Shown piece by piece: positions 23,819 through 31,783 of a DNA stretch of 64,000 nucleotides (the stretch's first letter is position 1; each line of letters begins with the position of its first letter). The position numbers and the translations under genes are program-made. The stretch is from Parvibacter caecicola (GTDB lineage Bacteria; Actinomycetota; Coriobacteriia; Coriobacteriales; Eggerthellaceae): the NCBI RefSeq assembly GCF_003725335.1, contig NZ_QIBY01000008.1, positions 28,007-92,006 on the forward strand, read 5' to 3'. The notes below the pieces were generated by a model. That model made no database searches. It saw only the letters and a program-made list of their open reading frames with translations, and was not told the origin of the DNA.

Positions 23819-26167
23819 CTCCTGCCATCCTTCGCTCGCACACTCCAGCTCTTCGTCATAGAGAACCCAAACGCCGTCGTCGTCCTGCCTTGACCGAATC
23901 GGGCTCCATTCCGCCGCCGCGACGGTCCACTGCTTGATCCCGGTCTTGGGCAGCTCGTAGCCCTCGCTTTCCAGTATTTCGCCGACCATGGCGGTTACCT
24001 TGTCCCTCGTCGGCTTCCATCCGGCGGCGGCGCACCGCTCCAGGGCCTCGCGCATCGCGGACACGCGCACGCGCCGTCTTTTCTCGGCGCTTTTGGCGCT
24101 CTGCTCCCTGCCCCTGGCCCTGCCGGCCTCCAGCGCCTCCGGGCTGCTGTCCCCCTCCGCGAACATCTTGGCCAGCTGGCCTGTTTCGTCCCTCACGTGG
24201 CGCGGCCAGTCGAACCACACGTTCACCGCGTCGAACCTGGGGAACTCGCGAAGGGTGCCCTCGATGCGCCACGCCGTCCTCGACCTGGCCCGCGCCCTCG
24301 CGGCATCCGCGGCCTCCTCCAGCGCCGGCGTGAGGCCCATGTTGTCCGTGAAGTTGCCGGCCATGCGCCTGAGCTCCGCCGCGCTCTTCAGGTGCCTCGG
24401 CTCCAGCAGCGTGCGCCATCCGCCCAGCTGCTCCTCGGCGTCCATGAACGAGCACACGGCGTCCACCTGGAACCGCTCCTCCATCTCCTCGCGGTCGCAG
24501 TCGGCCATGTGCAGCTCCACCATGTCCAGCAGCGCGTCCGGGTCGCGGGCGAACACGCCGGAGCCGCTCGCGCGGTCCATCGACTTCTTCCCGCCCTGGA
24601 CGCCCTTGCTGTGGTGGTGGCAGTAGACCACCGCGCAGCCGATGGAGTCAGCCACCAGGTCGAACTGGTTGCAGAACCGCGCCATCTGGTCGGCCGAGTT
24701 CTCGTCCCCGGTGATGATCTTGTAGATGGGGTCGATGACCACCGCCAGCGGCCTGGTCTTGAGCGCCCGCCTGATGAGCGAGGGCGCCAGCTCGTCCATG
24801 GGCTTGCCCTTGCCGCGCAGGTTCCACACGTCTATGTTGCCCGTGTGCTCCGGCGGAACCCCCATCGCGGCGTACACGTCCCTGAACCGGTGCAGGCAGC
24901 TCGCCCTGTCCAGCTCCAGGTTCACGTAGAGGACGCCGCCGCGCTGCGGCACGTCGAAGCCCATCCACGGCACCCCCTCGGCTATGGCCACGCACAGCTC
25001 GATGAGCGCGTAGGACTTGCCCGCCTTCGACGGCCCGGCCAGGAGCATCTTGTGCCCCTGGCGCAGGACGCCGGAGATGAGCGGCGGGGCCAGCTGCGGC
25101 ATGTCGTCCCACATGTCCGCCAGGCTCTCCGGGTCGGGCAGGTCGTCCGTCTGGTCGGAGTACCACTCCTTCCACTCGGCCCAGGACTCGCACCCCATGC
25201 CCACGGCCATGAGCCACTGCTTCCGCTCGCCGCGCATGACGCCGGGCATCCGGGAGAGGCGGCTGGGGTTCTTGTTCTGGGTGTCCACCACCAGGCCGTT
25301 GTCCCGGCAGATGCGGTACAGCTCGTCCACCCTCTGGCGGTACTCGCCGTAGTCCCTCGCGTCCACCCGCACGACCGCGTGGGCGCTCTTGTTCCCGGAG
25401 TTGACCAGCGCCGTGACCGGCAGCCGCAGCTCCCTGATGATGGCCACCTGCTTCTCGATGGGCAGCGAGTCCGACTCCACCAGCGCGTGCCGGAACTCGC
25501 TCACGTTCTCGTTGCGCACGCCGTTGCCGTCAAGCGGGTTCAGGCGCACCCACGCGCCCGCCGGCCTCTCGGTGGCGCCTATGGCCGAGTCGAGGTCGCC
25601 CTTGTGCTTCGCGATGCGCTCCAGTATCTCGCCGGCCGTCTCGGTGTGCGGCCCCTTTCCCGAGGGCAGCCAGCGGCCCTTGTCCGCGTCGAACCAGGAG
25701 GAGGTCACGTAGCCCACTATCTCGCCCGGCTCGAAGACCGCGCGCAGGTAGCGCTCCAGGTCCTTCCACCCCTCCCAGTCGGCCCCCGGCTCGTCGATTT
25801 CCGCGCCCTCGACCCACGTGGGGTCGACCACGCGCGCCTCGGACGGGCGCTCCGCCGGCGCCGAGTCCATGTCCCAGGAGAGCGCCTCGCCGAGGTCGCG
25901 CTCCCGCTCCCAGCCCCGGTCCCTCGCCATCTGCACGATGGTGCCGCCCTTGACCGCGGCCTCCGAGCCGGAGCCGGAGAAGCCGTCCCATTTCCGCCGC
26001 AGCGTGCCCTTGTAGCGCGCGGGGTCGCGCTTGGCCCAGTCGTCCCACGCCTCGAACGGCTCCCCCTCGCTCTTGAGCGCCATGCCCACCTCGATGAACT
26101 CCTGGTAGGTCAGCTGGGACGGGTCCATGTGGTTCAGCGCCGAGATCAGCGCGGATTCGCTCGCCAT
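23810..26167 (-). CDS. Primase-helicase type replication protein
   Basis: A 785-residue protein. The N-terminus has a PriCT_2-like module (LTYQEFIEVGMALKSEG to WDGFSGSG). A middle region (about 210-330) with SGNKSAHAVVRVDA and PSRLSRMPGVMRG resembles an archaeo-eukaryotic primase core. A RepA/AAA_25-type ATPase follows: Walker A LLAGPSKAGKSYAL, Walker B LAVVIDPIY, then YCHHHSKG. The Arg-rich C-terminus is probably for DNA binding. It should unwind and prime phage DNA at the neighbouring repeats. Confidence 0.8.
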   Translation of the reverse strand: MASESALISALNHMDPSQLTYQEFIEVGMALKSEGEPFEAWDDWAKRDPARYKGTLRRKWDGFSGSGSEAAVKGGTIVQMARDRGWERERDLGEALSWDMDSAPAERPSEARVVDPTWVEGAEIDEPGADWEGWKDLERYLRAVFEPGEIVGYVTSSWFDADKGRWLPSGKGPHTETAGEILERIAKHKGDLDSAIGATERPAGAWVRLNPLDGNGVRNENVSEFRHALVESDSLPIEKQVAIIRELRLPVTALVNSGNKSAHAVVRVDARDYGEYRQRVDELYRICRDNGLVVDTQNKNPSRLSRMPGVMRGERKQWLMAVGMGCESWAEWKEWYSDQTDDLPDPESLADMWDDMPQLAPPLISGVLRQGHKMLLAGPSKAGKSYALIELCVAIAEGVPWMGFDVPQRGGVLYVNLELDRASCLHRFRDVYAAMGVPPEHTGNIDVWNLRGKGKPMDELAPSLIRRALKTRPLAVVIDPIYKIITGDENSADQMARFCNQFDLVADSIGCAVVYCHHHSKGVQGGKKSMDRASGSGVFARDPDALLDMVELHMADCDREEMEERFQVDAVCSFMDAEEQLGGWRTLLEPRHLKSAAELRRMAGNFTDNMGLTPALEEAADAARARARSRTAWRIEGTLREFPRFDAVNVWFDWPRHVRDETGQLAKMFAEGDSSPEALEAGRARGREQSAKSAEKRRRVRVSAMREALERCAAAGWKPTRDKVTAMVGEILESEGYELPKTGIKQWTVAAAEWSPIRSRQDDDGVWVLYDEELECASEGWQEGV

Positions 26168-26174
26168 GGCCCCG

Positions 26175-26447
26175 CTACTCTCCGCGCTCGGCGCTCTTGA
26201 GGGACTCCAGGAATCTCTTTTTGAACGTGAGCCTCTTCACGTCCAGATGGACTTCGTCCTCCGTCTTCCCGTGGGCGAACGCCGCGAGCTCCTCCATGGC
26301 GCCCAGTCGCTCCGCCGCGATCATCGTTTTCGCGATCATCTCCTTCGGGTCCTTGGTTTTGGACAGCGATTCGATGTCCTGCAGCGTTTTGTCGCAGATG
26401 AACTCCACGGTGTCCTTGTAGGTCGCCGTTGCATTTTTTTCGAACAT
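26175..26447 (-). CDS. Small helical phage protein
   Basis: A 90-residue, highly charged helical protein starting MFEKNATATYKDTVEF behind GGAGAGAAGGA. It ends 8 nt before the primase-helicase start. It overlaps the end of the Cys-rich gene upstream by 112 nt; an A7 run at the overlap would let ribosomes move from that frame into this one. No family recognised. Confidence 0.6.
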   Translation of the reverse strand: MFEKNATATYKDTVEFICDKTLQDIESLSKTKDPKEMIAKTMIAAERLGAMEELAAFAHGKTEDEVHLDVKRLTFKKRFLESLKSAERGE

Positions 26448-26803
26448 TCCTTCTCTCCTTCTCGGTCTTTTTCCTCCGCCGGCATGTAGCCGGGGCAATC
26501 GGGGTCCATGTCGGGCCCGTTGTGGACGGACGTCGCCGTGTACGAGCGCGTCTCGGGGTCGTAGCTGTGCATGCACGCGCCCCCGCGCCTCCGGAACGGC
26601 TCCGGCGCGAACCAGCCGCAGCTGCCGCACGCCGCCCCTTCGGGCACCGCCGCCGGCTCGAACATCGGGCACGCCGCGTCGCCGCCGTGGGTGACGCGCG
26701 CCGTGCAGGAGCCGCCGCGGGGGTCGATTTCAGCGCATATGAGCGCGATTCCGGAGACCAGCGCGCAGTTCCCGCACGTCTCGCCGGCCCTGCCCGCCGT
26801 CAC
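26336..26803 (-). CDS. Cysteine-rich zinc-binding phage protein
   Basis: A 155-codon frame starting GTG at 26803, which overlaps the previous stop (GTGA). It has two treble-clef-like repeats: CGNCALVSGIALIC with later Cys, and CGSCGWFAPEPF with CMHSYD and CPGYMP. The last ~38 residues overlap the next gene and look like a shadow, so the functional part probably ends near PAEEKDREG. Possible nucleic-acid or protein binding; function unknown. Confidence 0.55.
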   Translation of the reverse strand: MTAGRAGETCGNCALVSGIALICAEIDPRGGSCTARVTHGGDAACPMFEPAAVPEGAACGSCGWFAPEPFRRRGGACMHSYDPETRSYTATSVHNGPDMDPDCPGYMPAEEKDREGEKECSKKMQRRPTRTPWSSSATKRCRTSNRCPKPRTRRR

Positions 26804-26997
26804 TGGAACACTTTCTCGAAGCTGGTGAGCAGCATCTTGGCGTTGCCGTCGCCGTCGATGATCGCCATCGTGTTCAGAATCTCGTAGCCGTCGTTCCAAC
26901 CCTCGTCCTCCGTGATGAACTCCACCTCGTCGTTCGGGCCGACCTGCCCGGCGTCCACCGCCATGTTCAGCTTGCTCAAAAGATCTTGGATTTTCAT
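26800..26997 (-). CDS. Small phage protein, unknown
   Basis: A 65-residue acidic protein (MKIQDLLSKLNMAVDAGQV...). Its start overlaps the upstream frameshifted gene (ATGA) and its stop overlaps the downstream gene (GTGA), the tight packing of this operon. No recognised domain. Confidence 0.65.
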   Translation of the reverse strand: MKIQDLLSKLNMAVDAGQVGPNDEVEFITEDEGWNDGYEILNTMAIIDGDGNAKMLLTSFEKVFQ

Positions 26998-27372
26998 GAT
27001 TCGCTCCCTTCCCGCCGGGCGGAAGAACCGCCCCGCGCCTCATCCAGCCACCAGCTCGGCAGACCCGAATCGGACTCCGGGCCGGCCGCCGTGTAGCACT
27101 CGGTGCCCTCGTCGTACTCGTCCCCGACCACGATGACGGGCGTGGCCCATTGCGAGAACACGTAGACGTAACCGTCGACCCGCTTCCCCCCCGTCCCCGA
27201 TCAGGCCGTGCGTGTACTCCCAGTCCTCGGCGAGCCCGGCCCACACAGGCTCGTCCGTGGACGCGCACACCTCGGCGGCGCGCTCCCAATCGAGCACCTT
27301 CGGGCCATCGGCGGCCTTGCGCCCCCTGCCGAAAAACATCCCATCTATGAACCCTAGCGAAGTTGTTTCCAT
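26994..27372 (-). pseudogene. Small phage protein split by a frameshift in a G7 run
   Basis: The first ~60 codons (METTSLGFIDGMFFG... to GLIGDGG) are sound. After a run of seven G (27186-27192) the frame becomes Arg-rich nonsense to 27040. Removing one G restores a natural sequence (KRVDGYVYVFSQWATPVIVVG) ending in TGA at 26994 that overlaps the next ATG by 4 nt, the usual coupling here. It is either a true frameshift, a slippage-regulated gene or a sequencing error; the restored protein would be 125 residues. Confidence 0.75.
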
Positions 27373-27530
27373 TCCAATCCTCCGTTCCCTGCATCCAGTA
27401 AAACCTGGTGCCCCCGCAGCAGCTCGCCGTACTTCGCAGCGCGACTAACACTGCTGCGATGCACCCCTAACTTCGTGGCCAGCGCCGTCATCGAGACGTA
27501 GCGCCGGCCGTTCCATTCAATCTGTTTCAC
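27354..27530 (-). CDS. Small helix-turn-helix protein
   Basis: A 58-residue protein from a GTG at 27530 (AGGA upstream); an ATG 30 nt earlier is the alternative. It carries one HTH, SMTALATKLGVHRSSVSRAA, and an upstream strand WNGRRYV. It overlaps the methyltransferase end. It may be a small regulator or DNA-binding accessory protein. Confidence 0.6.
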   Translation of the reverse strand: MKQIEWNGRRYVSMTALATKLGVHRSSVSRAAKYGELLRGHQVLLDAGNGGLEWKQLR

Positions 27531-28002
27531 TTCCTGTCTCGCCCTCCTTGAAGAACACAAGCCAGTGGGTCTTGCTGCCCTTGGGCCGGCGGTTGCCGAA
27601 CAGGGGCTGGCACGGGGCGCATTTGAGCACCTCTGAAAGCGATATGCGGTACTCGTACCATTTGAAAACCAACGTGCCTCCGATTGCCAGCACTCTCCAG
27701 CACTCGCCGAACGCCTCAGTCATAAATTTGCGCCAGTTATCGGGAAGCTTCCCGTACTTTTTCACCTGCCAGCCATCACCAACGTCAAGGTGCGGTGGGT
27801 CGAACACCACCAGGTTGAACTGCCCGTCATCAAACGGGATCGCCGTCACGTCGGCCACAACGTCGGGGTCGATTTCGAGAACGCGCCCGTCGCAGAGCGT
27901 TTCGCTTATTCCGCTGCGGCTGTCGCAGAACATGACCGATGGTGCCTGCTTGTCGAAGTACATCATCCTGCTGCCGCAGCACGGATCTAGCACCTTCTTC
28001 AT
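27517..28002 (-). CDS. SAM-dependent methyltransferase, phage type
   Basis: A 161-residue minimal Rossmann methyltransferase. SAM-binding motif I is VLDPCCGSRMMYFD; the catalytic motif NLVVFDPPHLD is of the DPPY class used on bases; a C-terminal strand pair (GGTLVFKWYEYRI) follows. It could methylate phage DNA against host restriction. ATG 28002 follows GAGGTG; the longer upstream reading is low-complexity Gly/Pro and unlikely. Confidence 0.75.
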   Translation of the reverse strand: MKKVLDPCCGSRMMYFDKQAPSVMFCDSRSGISETLCDGRVLEIDPDVVADVTAIPFDDGQFNLVVFDPPHLDVGDGWQVKKYGKLPDNWRKFMTEAFGECWRVLAIGGTLVFKWYEYRISLSEVLKCAPCQPLFGNRRPKGSKTHWLVFFKEGETGSETD

Positions 28003-28091
28003 CGCCCGCACCTCGCCGCCTCTCCCGCCCCCAGGATCAGCACCAGCCCCAGGGACACCAGCACCGCCGCCAGGGCGGCCCGGGCTACCAT
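27999..28091 (-). CDS. Very small membrane peptide (30 aa)
   Basis: MVARAALAAVLVSLGLVLILGA... : a single transmembrane span with GGAGG upstream. It overlaps both neighbours by a few bases (ATGGTAG before, ATGA after), which argues that it is translated. Function unknown. Confidence 0.45.
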   Translation of the reverse strand: MVARAALAAVLVSLGLVLILGAGEAARCGR

Positions 28092-28258
28092 CCCGTCCTC
28101 CGCTTGAACCAGTCGTTCCAGGCATCGTAGAGCCTGGACACGTGCGGCCAGATGAGCGCCAAAAACGACATGGCTATGATTGAGCCTGCGGCCACCGCCG
28201 CCGTGAACACAACGCACAGCAGGAGGAATGAGAAGAAAGCGGCGATGATGGACTCCAC
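28085..28258 (-). CDS. Small membrane protein (57 aa)
   Basis: A GTG-started frame begins immediately after the stop of the zinc-ribbon gene (TAG GTG). It reads VESIIAAFFSFLLLCVVFTA, a second hydrophobic stretch (IIAMSFLALIW), then an aromatic basic tail (WNDWFKRRTGW). Two spans in 57 residues and overlap with the next peptide gene suggest a phage membrane protein, perhaps a superinfection factor. Not recognised. Confidence 0.5.
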   Translation of the reverse strand: MESIIAAFFSFLLLCVVFTAAVAAGSIIAMSFLALIWPHVSRLYDAWNDWFKRRTGW

Positions 28259-28639
28259 CTACATCACCACCTTCGCTCCGCAGTTCGGGCAGAAGTTAAC
28301 TTCGCCCATGTACAGCGGCTTCCATCCGTCGACGCAGCGCATGATCTCGCAGCCGCATTGCGAGCACCTGAAGAAGTTGCTGGACTCGTCCACGTCGTGG
28401 CACTCCCGCACCTTCTGCCACGCCTCGCCGTTGTGTACAGCGACCGCGAACTGCTCCTCCGTGACGGCGGCGCGGGTGTTCCAGGCGGCCACGGCATCGC
28501 CGTCGTTCGCGGTGCAGCCGCGTCCCGGCAGGTGCGCGCCGTTCTCGCAGTCGAGGCATTTGACATAGCGCCCTATTCCGCCCTTAATCTTCAGGTTTCC
28601 GCTCCCGCAGAACGGGCACAGTTTCAGCTCATCGCTCAT
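28259..28639 (-). CDS. Lar-like zinc-ribbon protein
   Basis: A 126-residue protein with a Lar-family start LKLCPFCGSGNLKI and the closing AWNTRAA. It is extended by a second zinc ribbon (FFRCSQCGCEIM and FCPNCGAKV). Lar in the Rac prophage eases type I restriction; in Gram-positive phages the role is less certain. It overlaps the upstream small gene by 11 nt. Confidence 0.7.
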   Translation of the reverse strand: MSDELKLCPFCGSGNLKIKGGIGRYVKCLDCENGAHLPGRGCTANDGDAVAAWNTRAAVTEEQFAVAVHNGEAWQKVRECHDVDESSNFFRCSQCGCEIMRCVDGWKPLYMGEVNFCPNCGAKVVM

Positions 28640-28796
28640 CTCCAGCCCCCTTCCGCGCCTCGTTCAGGATTTCGTCCAACTGCAACTGGAGCATCTCCCA
28701 GCAGCTTTCCGTGCAGGTTTCGCGGGCGCAGGCGCGGCACTCGGCGGTGGCGTCGTTAATCATCTTGCGCAACCGCGCGTTCCTGAGGTCAGCCAT
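28629..28796 (-). CDS. Small Cys-containing phage protein
   Basis: 55 residues, MADLRNARLRKMIND..., with the cluster CRACARETCTESC followed by a helix. The start at 28796 overlaps the MazG-like gene end by 8 nt. No function assigned. Confidence 0.5.
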   Translation of the reverse strand: MADLRNARLRKMINDATAECRACARETCTESCWEMLQLQLDEILNEARKGAGDER

Positions 28797-29052
28797 AGTA
28801 GCCCCTCTTCTTGTTCTTCTCGATGACAAGCTCGTGCAGGTGCGACACCTCGTTGTCATTGAAATTCATTCGAAGAGCCGTCTCTGCTGCATGGATTATG
28901 TCCATCAGCTCGACTCCGTAGGGAATCTCGCTATCTGATTCGTAGTAGGCTCTCTGAGCCTCATTGGCCTCCTCGTCGATCTTTTCGATCTGCTGCGCGT
29001 TGTCCCATTCGCTCAGTTTCGCCATCGCCGGAAACCTGTAGAACCCGCTCAC
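28789..29052 (-). CDS. MazG-like helical protein
   Basis: An 87-residue protein from a GTG overlapping the upstream stop (GTGA). It has the all-alpha MazG/NTP-pyrophosphohydrolase-like pattern: EKIDEEANEAQRAYY (acidic metal-binding helix), YGVELMDIIHAAETALR, and the closing KNKKRGYYG. It may hydrolyse aberrant or signalling nucleotides during infection. Confidence 0.65.
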   Translation of the reverse strand: MSGFYRFPAMAKLSEWDNAQQIEKIDEEANEAQRAYYESDSEIPYGVELMDIIHAAETALRMNFNDNEVSHLHELVIEKNKKRGYYG

Positions 29053-29378
29053 AGTTTGCCTCCTTCCGTCCACTCGCCCACCGTCTTCACCGGGATGCCC
29101 ATGGCCTCTGCCACGGCCTTCTCCATCTTCGCTCCGCGGCTCTCCTCCCAGCCTTCCAGCACGGCCAGGCCGAAAGCGTCCTCCGGCTCGGTCGCCCACC
29201 GGTAGGCGATGCGGCCTATGCACTGGCACATGGCGCCGCGCCAGGTTCCCGCTGTCACGAACTCGTGCGGGATTTCGGCCCGATGGCCGGCTGCCCTCAG
29301 CTTCCGCGCGGCCTCCTCGAAGGCCGGCAGGTTGTCGTCTTCTATGCCCGTCACCGGGCCCGCTATGTACAGGAGCAT
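29049..29378 (-). CDS. DUF4406-like (nucleoside deoxyribosyltransferase-fold) protein
   Basis: A 109-residue protein starting MLLYIAGPVTGIEDDN, the hallmark of the DUF4406 family, with the later CQCIGRIAYRWA and GLAVLEGWEESRGAKMEKAVAEA. The fold is that of nucleoside 2-deoxyribosyltransferases; catalytic use is unproven. GAAGGAGGAG lies before the ATG. Confidence 0.8.
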   Translation of the reverse strand: MLLYIAGPVTGIEDDNLPAFEEAARKLRAAGHRAEIPHEFVTAGTWRGAMCQCIGRIAYRWATEPEDAFGLAVLEGWEESRGAKMEKAVAEAMGIPVKTVGEWTEGGKL

Positions 29379-29599
29379 CTGCTCCTCCTTCCTCGTTCTG
29401 GCCACGTCAGCTCCGCCTCCTCGCACACCTCGCCCCTGTCGGGGGCGGTCATGTCCTCCCTCTCGCCGCACCATCCCCAGCCGCACCCGCACGGGCAGGG
29501 CTCCCAGCGGGCGCAACGGTCGCACTCCTGCATGGGCGCCGGGCAGTCGGGGCCTCCTGGCAGGAAGGGGTTGTAATCGTCCGGGTAGTTTCCGCTCAT
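29363..29599 (-). CDS. Cys-rich small phage protein
   Basis: 78 residues with PDCPAPMQECDRCARWEPCPC and further Cys, resembling a zinc-binding knuckle. The start overlaps the helicase stop (ATGA). It probably binds metal; no named family. Confidence 0.55.
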   Translation of the reverse strand: MSGNYPDDYNPFLPGGPDCPAPMQECDRCARWEPCPCGCGWGWCGEREDMTAPDRGEVCEEAELTWPERGRRSRCSCT

Positions 29600-31203
29600 G
29601 GCCTGACCCCCTCCGGCGCGTAGGACGCGGGGTCGACGCCGCGCGGCACCCTCCAGCCGTTGCTGGAAATCCGCCCGATCATCTTCGAGGCGTCCGAGTT
29701 GAGCCACTCCCCCACTCGCCTGAAGCCCTTCCCCTCCAGGAATCGTATCTGCTTCGGGGTGGCCAGCCCGGCGCTCCTGCGCTTGGCCAGCTTGTCGAGG
29801 ACGAGGGACGCCTTGCCGGCGCACTCGATGGAGTCGGGGAATATGCCGGCCGCCTCCAGCGCCGCCTTCTGCCTGTCCGTGGCCGGCGCCATCTCCCATG
29901 GGAACGACGGCACGTAGCCCGCCAGGTCGCACTCGCCTATGCTCATCTCGTACTGCAGCGGGTCGACGAGCTTCCGCTTGCGGTTGCGCATCTCCTTCAG
30001 CTCGTTGGCCAGCGCCTCTTCGCGCTGCGCCATGACGTCCTGCTCGGCGGCCTTCTCGACCTCGCCCAGGAGCATCGGCTCCCCGCTTTCGAGCCTCGCG
30101 GTCATCGCGTCCGCCACCTCCGGGGTGGACGCGACCAGGTGCGCCGGGCGGCACAGGTCGTGGCGCTCCGTGTGCCACAGGAAGTCGAGCAGGAGCAGCC
30201 GCTCCTTGCCGGTCTCCGGTGAGAGGCGGGTGCCGCGCCCCACCATCTGCTGGTAGAGGCTCGCGGAGCGCGTGGGGCGAAGCACTATCACGCAGTCGAC
30301 TGCCGGGCAGTCCCAGCCCTCGGTGAGCAGCATGGAGTTGCACAGCACCTGGTAGCGGCCGGCGTCGAAGTCCGCCAGCACCTCGGCCCTGTCCTCGCTC
30401 TCGCCGTTCACCTCGGCGGCGCGGAGGCCCTTCCCCTCCAGAATCGCGCGGAACTTCTTGGACGTGGACACGAGCGGCAGGAACGCCACCGTGCGCTTTT
30501 CCGCGCACCCCGCCGCCAGCATCTCGTCCGCTATCCGCTCCAGGTACGGGTCCAGCGCCGTTCCCAGGTCGCCCGCCGAGTAGTCCCCCGCCGACTGGCG
30601 CACGGCGGACAGGTCGATGGACAGGGGCACGGTCTGCGCCTCGATGGGGCACAGGTAGCCGTCCCGGATGGCCTCCGGCAGCGCGTACTCGTAGGCCACG
30701 GAGTCGAACACGGCCCCCAGGTTCCTGCGGTCGGCGCGGTCGGGGGTGGCCGTGACCCCCAGCACGTCCGCGCCGTCGAAGTGGCGCAGCACCGCCTGGT
30801 AGGACTCCGACACCGCGTGGTGCGCCTCGTCTATGATGATGAAGTCGAACCAGTCCTTCGGGAAGCGCGCCAGCCGCTTCTCGCGCATCATCGACTGGAC
30901 GGAGCCGACCGTGAGGCGGAACCATTCGCCCTCCCCCGTCCGCTCCGCCTTCTCCACGGAGCACCCGAGCCCCGTGGCCCTCATGACCTTGTCGGCCGCC
31001 TGGTCGAGCAGCTCCCCCCGGTGGGCCAGGATGAGGCCGCGGCCGCCGTCGTCGACGCGCCGCTTGGCCACCTGGGAGAAGACCAGCGTCTTCCCGCACC
31101 CGGTGGGCAAAACGAGGAGGGTGCGCTTTCGCCCACCCTCCCATTCTCCCAAAATGGAGCTGACTGCTTTTTCCTGGTACGGCCTTAACTCGAAGGCCCC
31201 CAT
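29596..31203 (-). CDS. Superfamily II DNA/RNA helicase
   Basis: A 535-residue DEAH-box helicase: Q-like LRPYQEKAVSSIL, motif I LPTGCGKTLVF, motif II IIIDEAHHAV, motif III GVTATPDRAD, motif V LTEGWDCPAVD and motif VI YQQMVGRGTRLSP. A C-terminal helical extension with ATPKQIRFLEGKGF may bind DNA. It works with the neighbouring Sak4-like and SbcC-like proteins in phage recombination and replication. Confidence 0.9.
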   Translation of the reverse strand: MGAFELRPYQEKAVSSILGEWEGGRKRTLLVLPTGCGKTLVFSQVAKRRVDDGGRGLILAHRGELLDQAADKVMRATGLGCSVEKAERTGEGEWFRLTVGSVQSMMREKRLARFPKDWFDFIIIDEAHHAVSESYQAVLRHFDGADVLGVTATPDRADRRNLGAVFDSVAYEYALPEAIRDGYLCPIEAQTVPLSIDLSAVRQSAGDYSAGDLGTALDPYLERIADEMLAAGCAEKRTVAFLPLVSTSKKFRAILEGKGLRAAEVNGESEDRAEVLADFDAGRYQVLCNSMLLTEGWDCPAVDCVIVLRPTRSASLYQQMVGRGTRLSPETGKERLLLLDFLWHTERHDLCRPAHLVASTPEVADAMTARLESGEPMLLGEVEKAAEQDVMAQREEALANELKEMRNRKRKLVDPLQYEMSIGECDLAGYVPSFPWEMAPATDRQKAALEAAGIFPDSIECAGKASLVLDKLAKRRSAGLATPKQIRFLEGKGFRRVGEWLNSDASKMIGRISSNGWRVPRGVDPASYAPEGVRP

Positions 31204-31204
31204 C

Positions 31205-31759
31205 CTACACCGTCCACTGGTTCGGCGCCGGGGCGGGGGCGACGGGCACCGGCATCTGCGCCTGCACCGGCTGCGGCGGCTGGTACACGGGGGCGAACGC
31301 CGAGGCCGGGATGCGCTCGTCCCCGGGGCGCAGGAACTCCGCCACCTCGTTGGACTGCCGCTCCTCGCCGTCCTTGGTCGTGTAGGAGCGCACCTTCAGC
31401 TTCAGCCACCCGGCCTTGCCCTCGACCGCGTTCCAGTTGATCATCACCTTGTCGCTGTCGGGGTTTCGCGGCGCGCCTATGGCCTCGAAGAACTGGCCCA
31501 CCTTCCACACCATCTTGGAGTTGAGCATGAGGCGCTCGTGGACGATGGAGGACGTCCCGTCCGCCGCCGTCACCTTCAGCTCCAGGTGGGCGCGCGGGCA
31601 CGCCGCCATCTTGGGCGAGCCTTCGAACCGCTCCCGCTTCATGTTCCGCACCTCGAACTGGTAGATCCCTTCCGGCAGCAGCACGGACTCGTAGCCCTCG
31701 CCCGCCTCCGCCTCGGTCATGTCCCAGTCGAGCGCGTATCCCTTGTCGTTTTCAGCCAT
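31205..31759 (-). CDS. DUF669-like, probable single-strand-binding protein
   Basis: A 184-residue protein: beta-rich core (LLPEGIYQFEVRNMKRERF, AHLELKVTAADG, KAGWLKLKVRSYTTK) and a Pro/Gln/Ala-rich tail ending in NQWTV. It lies between the helicase and the Sak4-like ATPase. DUF669 proteins next to Sak4-type genes are thought to coat ssDNA; this is an inference from context. Confidence 0.65.
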   Translation of the reverse strand: MAENDKGYALDWDMTEAEAGEGYESVLLPEGIYQFEVRNMKRERFEGSPKMAACPRAHLELKVTAADGTSSIVHERLMLNSKMVWKVGQFFEAIGAPRNPDSDKVMINWNAVEGKAGWLKLKVRSYTTKDGEERQSNEVAEFLRPGDERIPASAFAPVYQPPQPVQAQMPVPVAPAPAPNQWTV

Positions 31760-31783
31760 CTTTCCCTTCGTCCTTTCTCTCGC

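Noticed and set aside
24197..26200. Long + strand frame opposite the primase-helicase
   Set aside because: His/Arg/Val-rich shadow without motifs; the minus-strand protein has Walker motifs.
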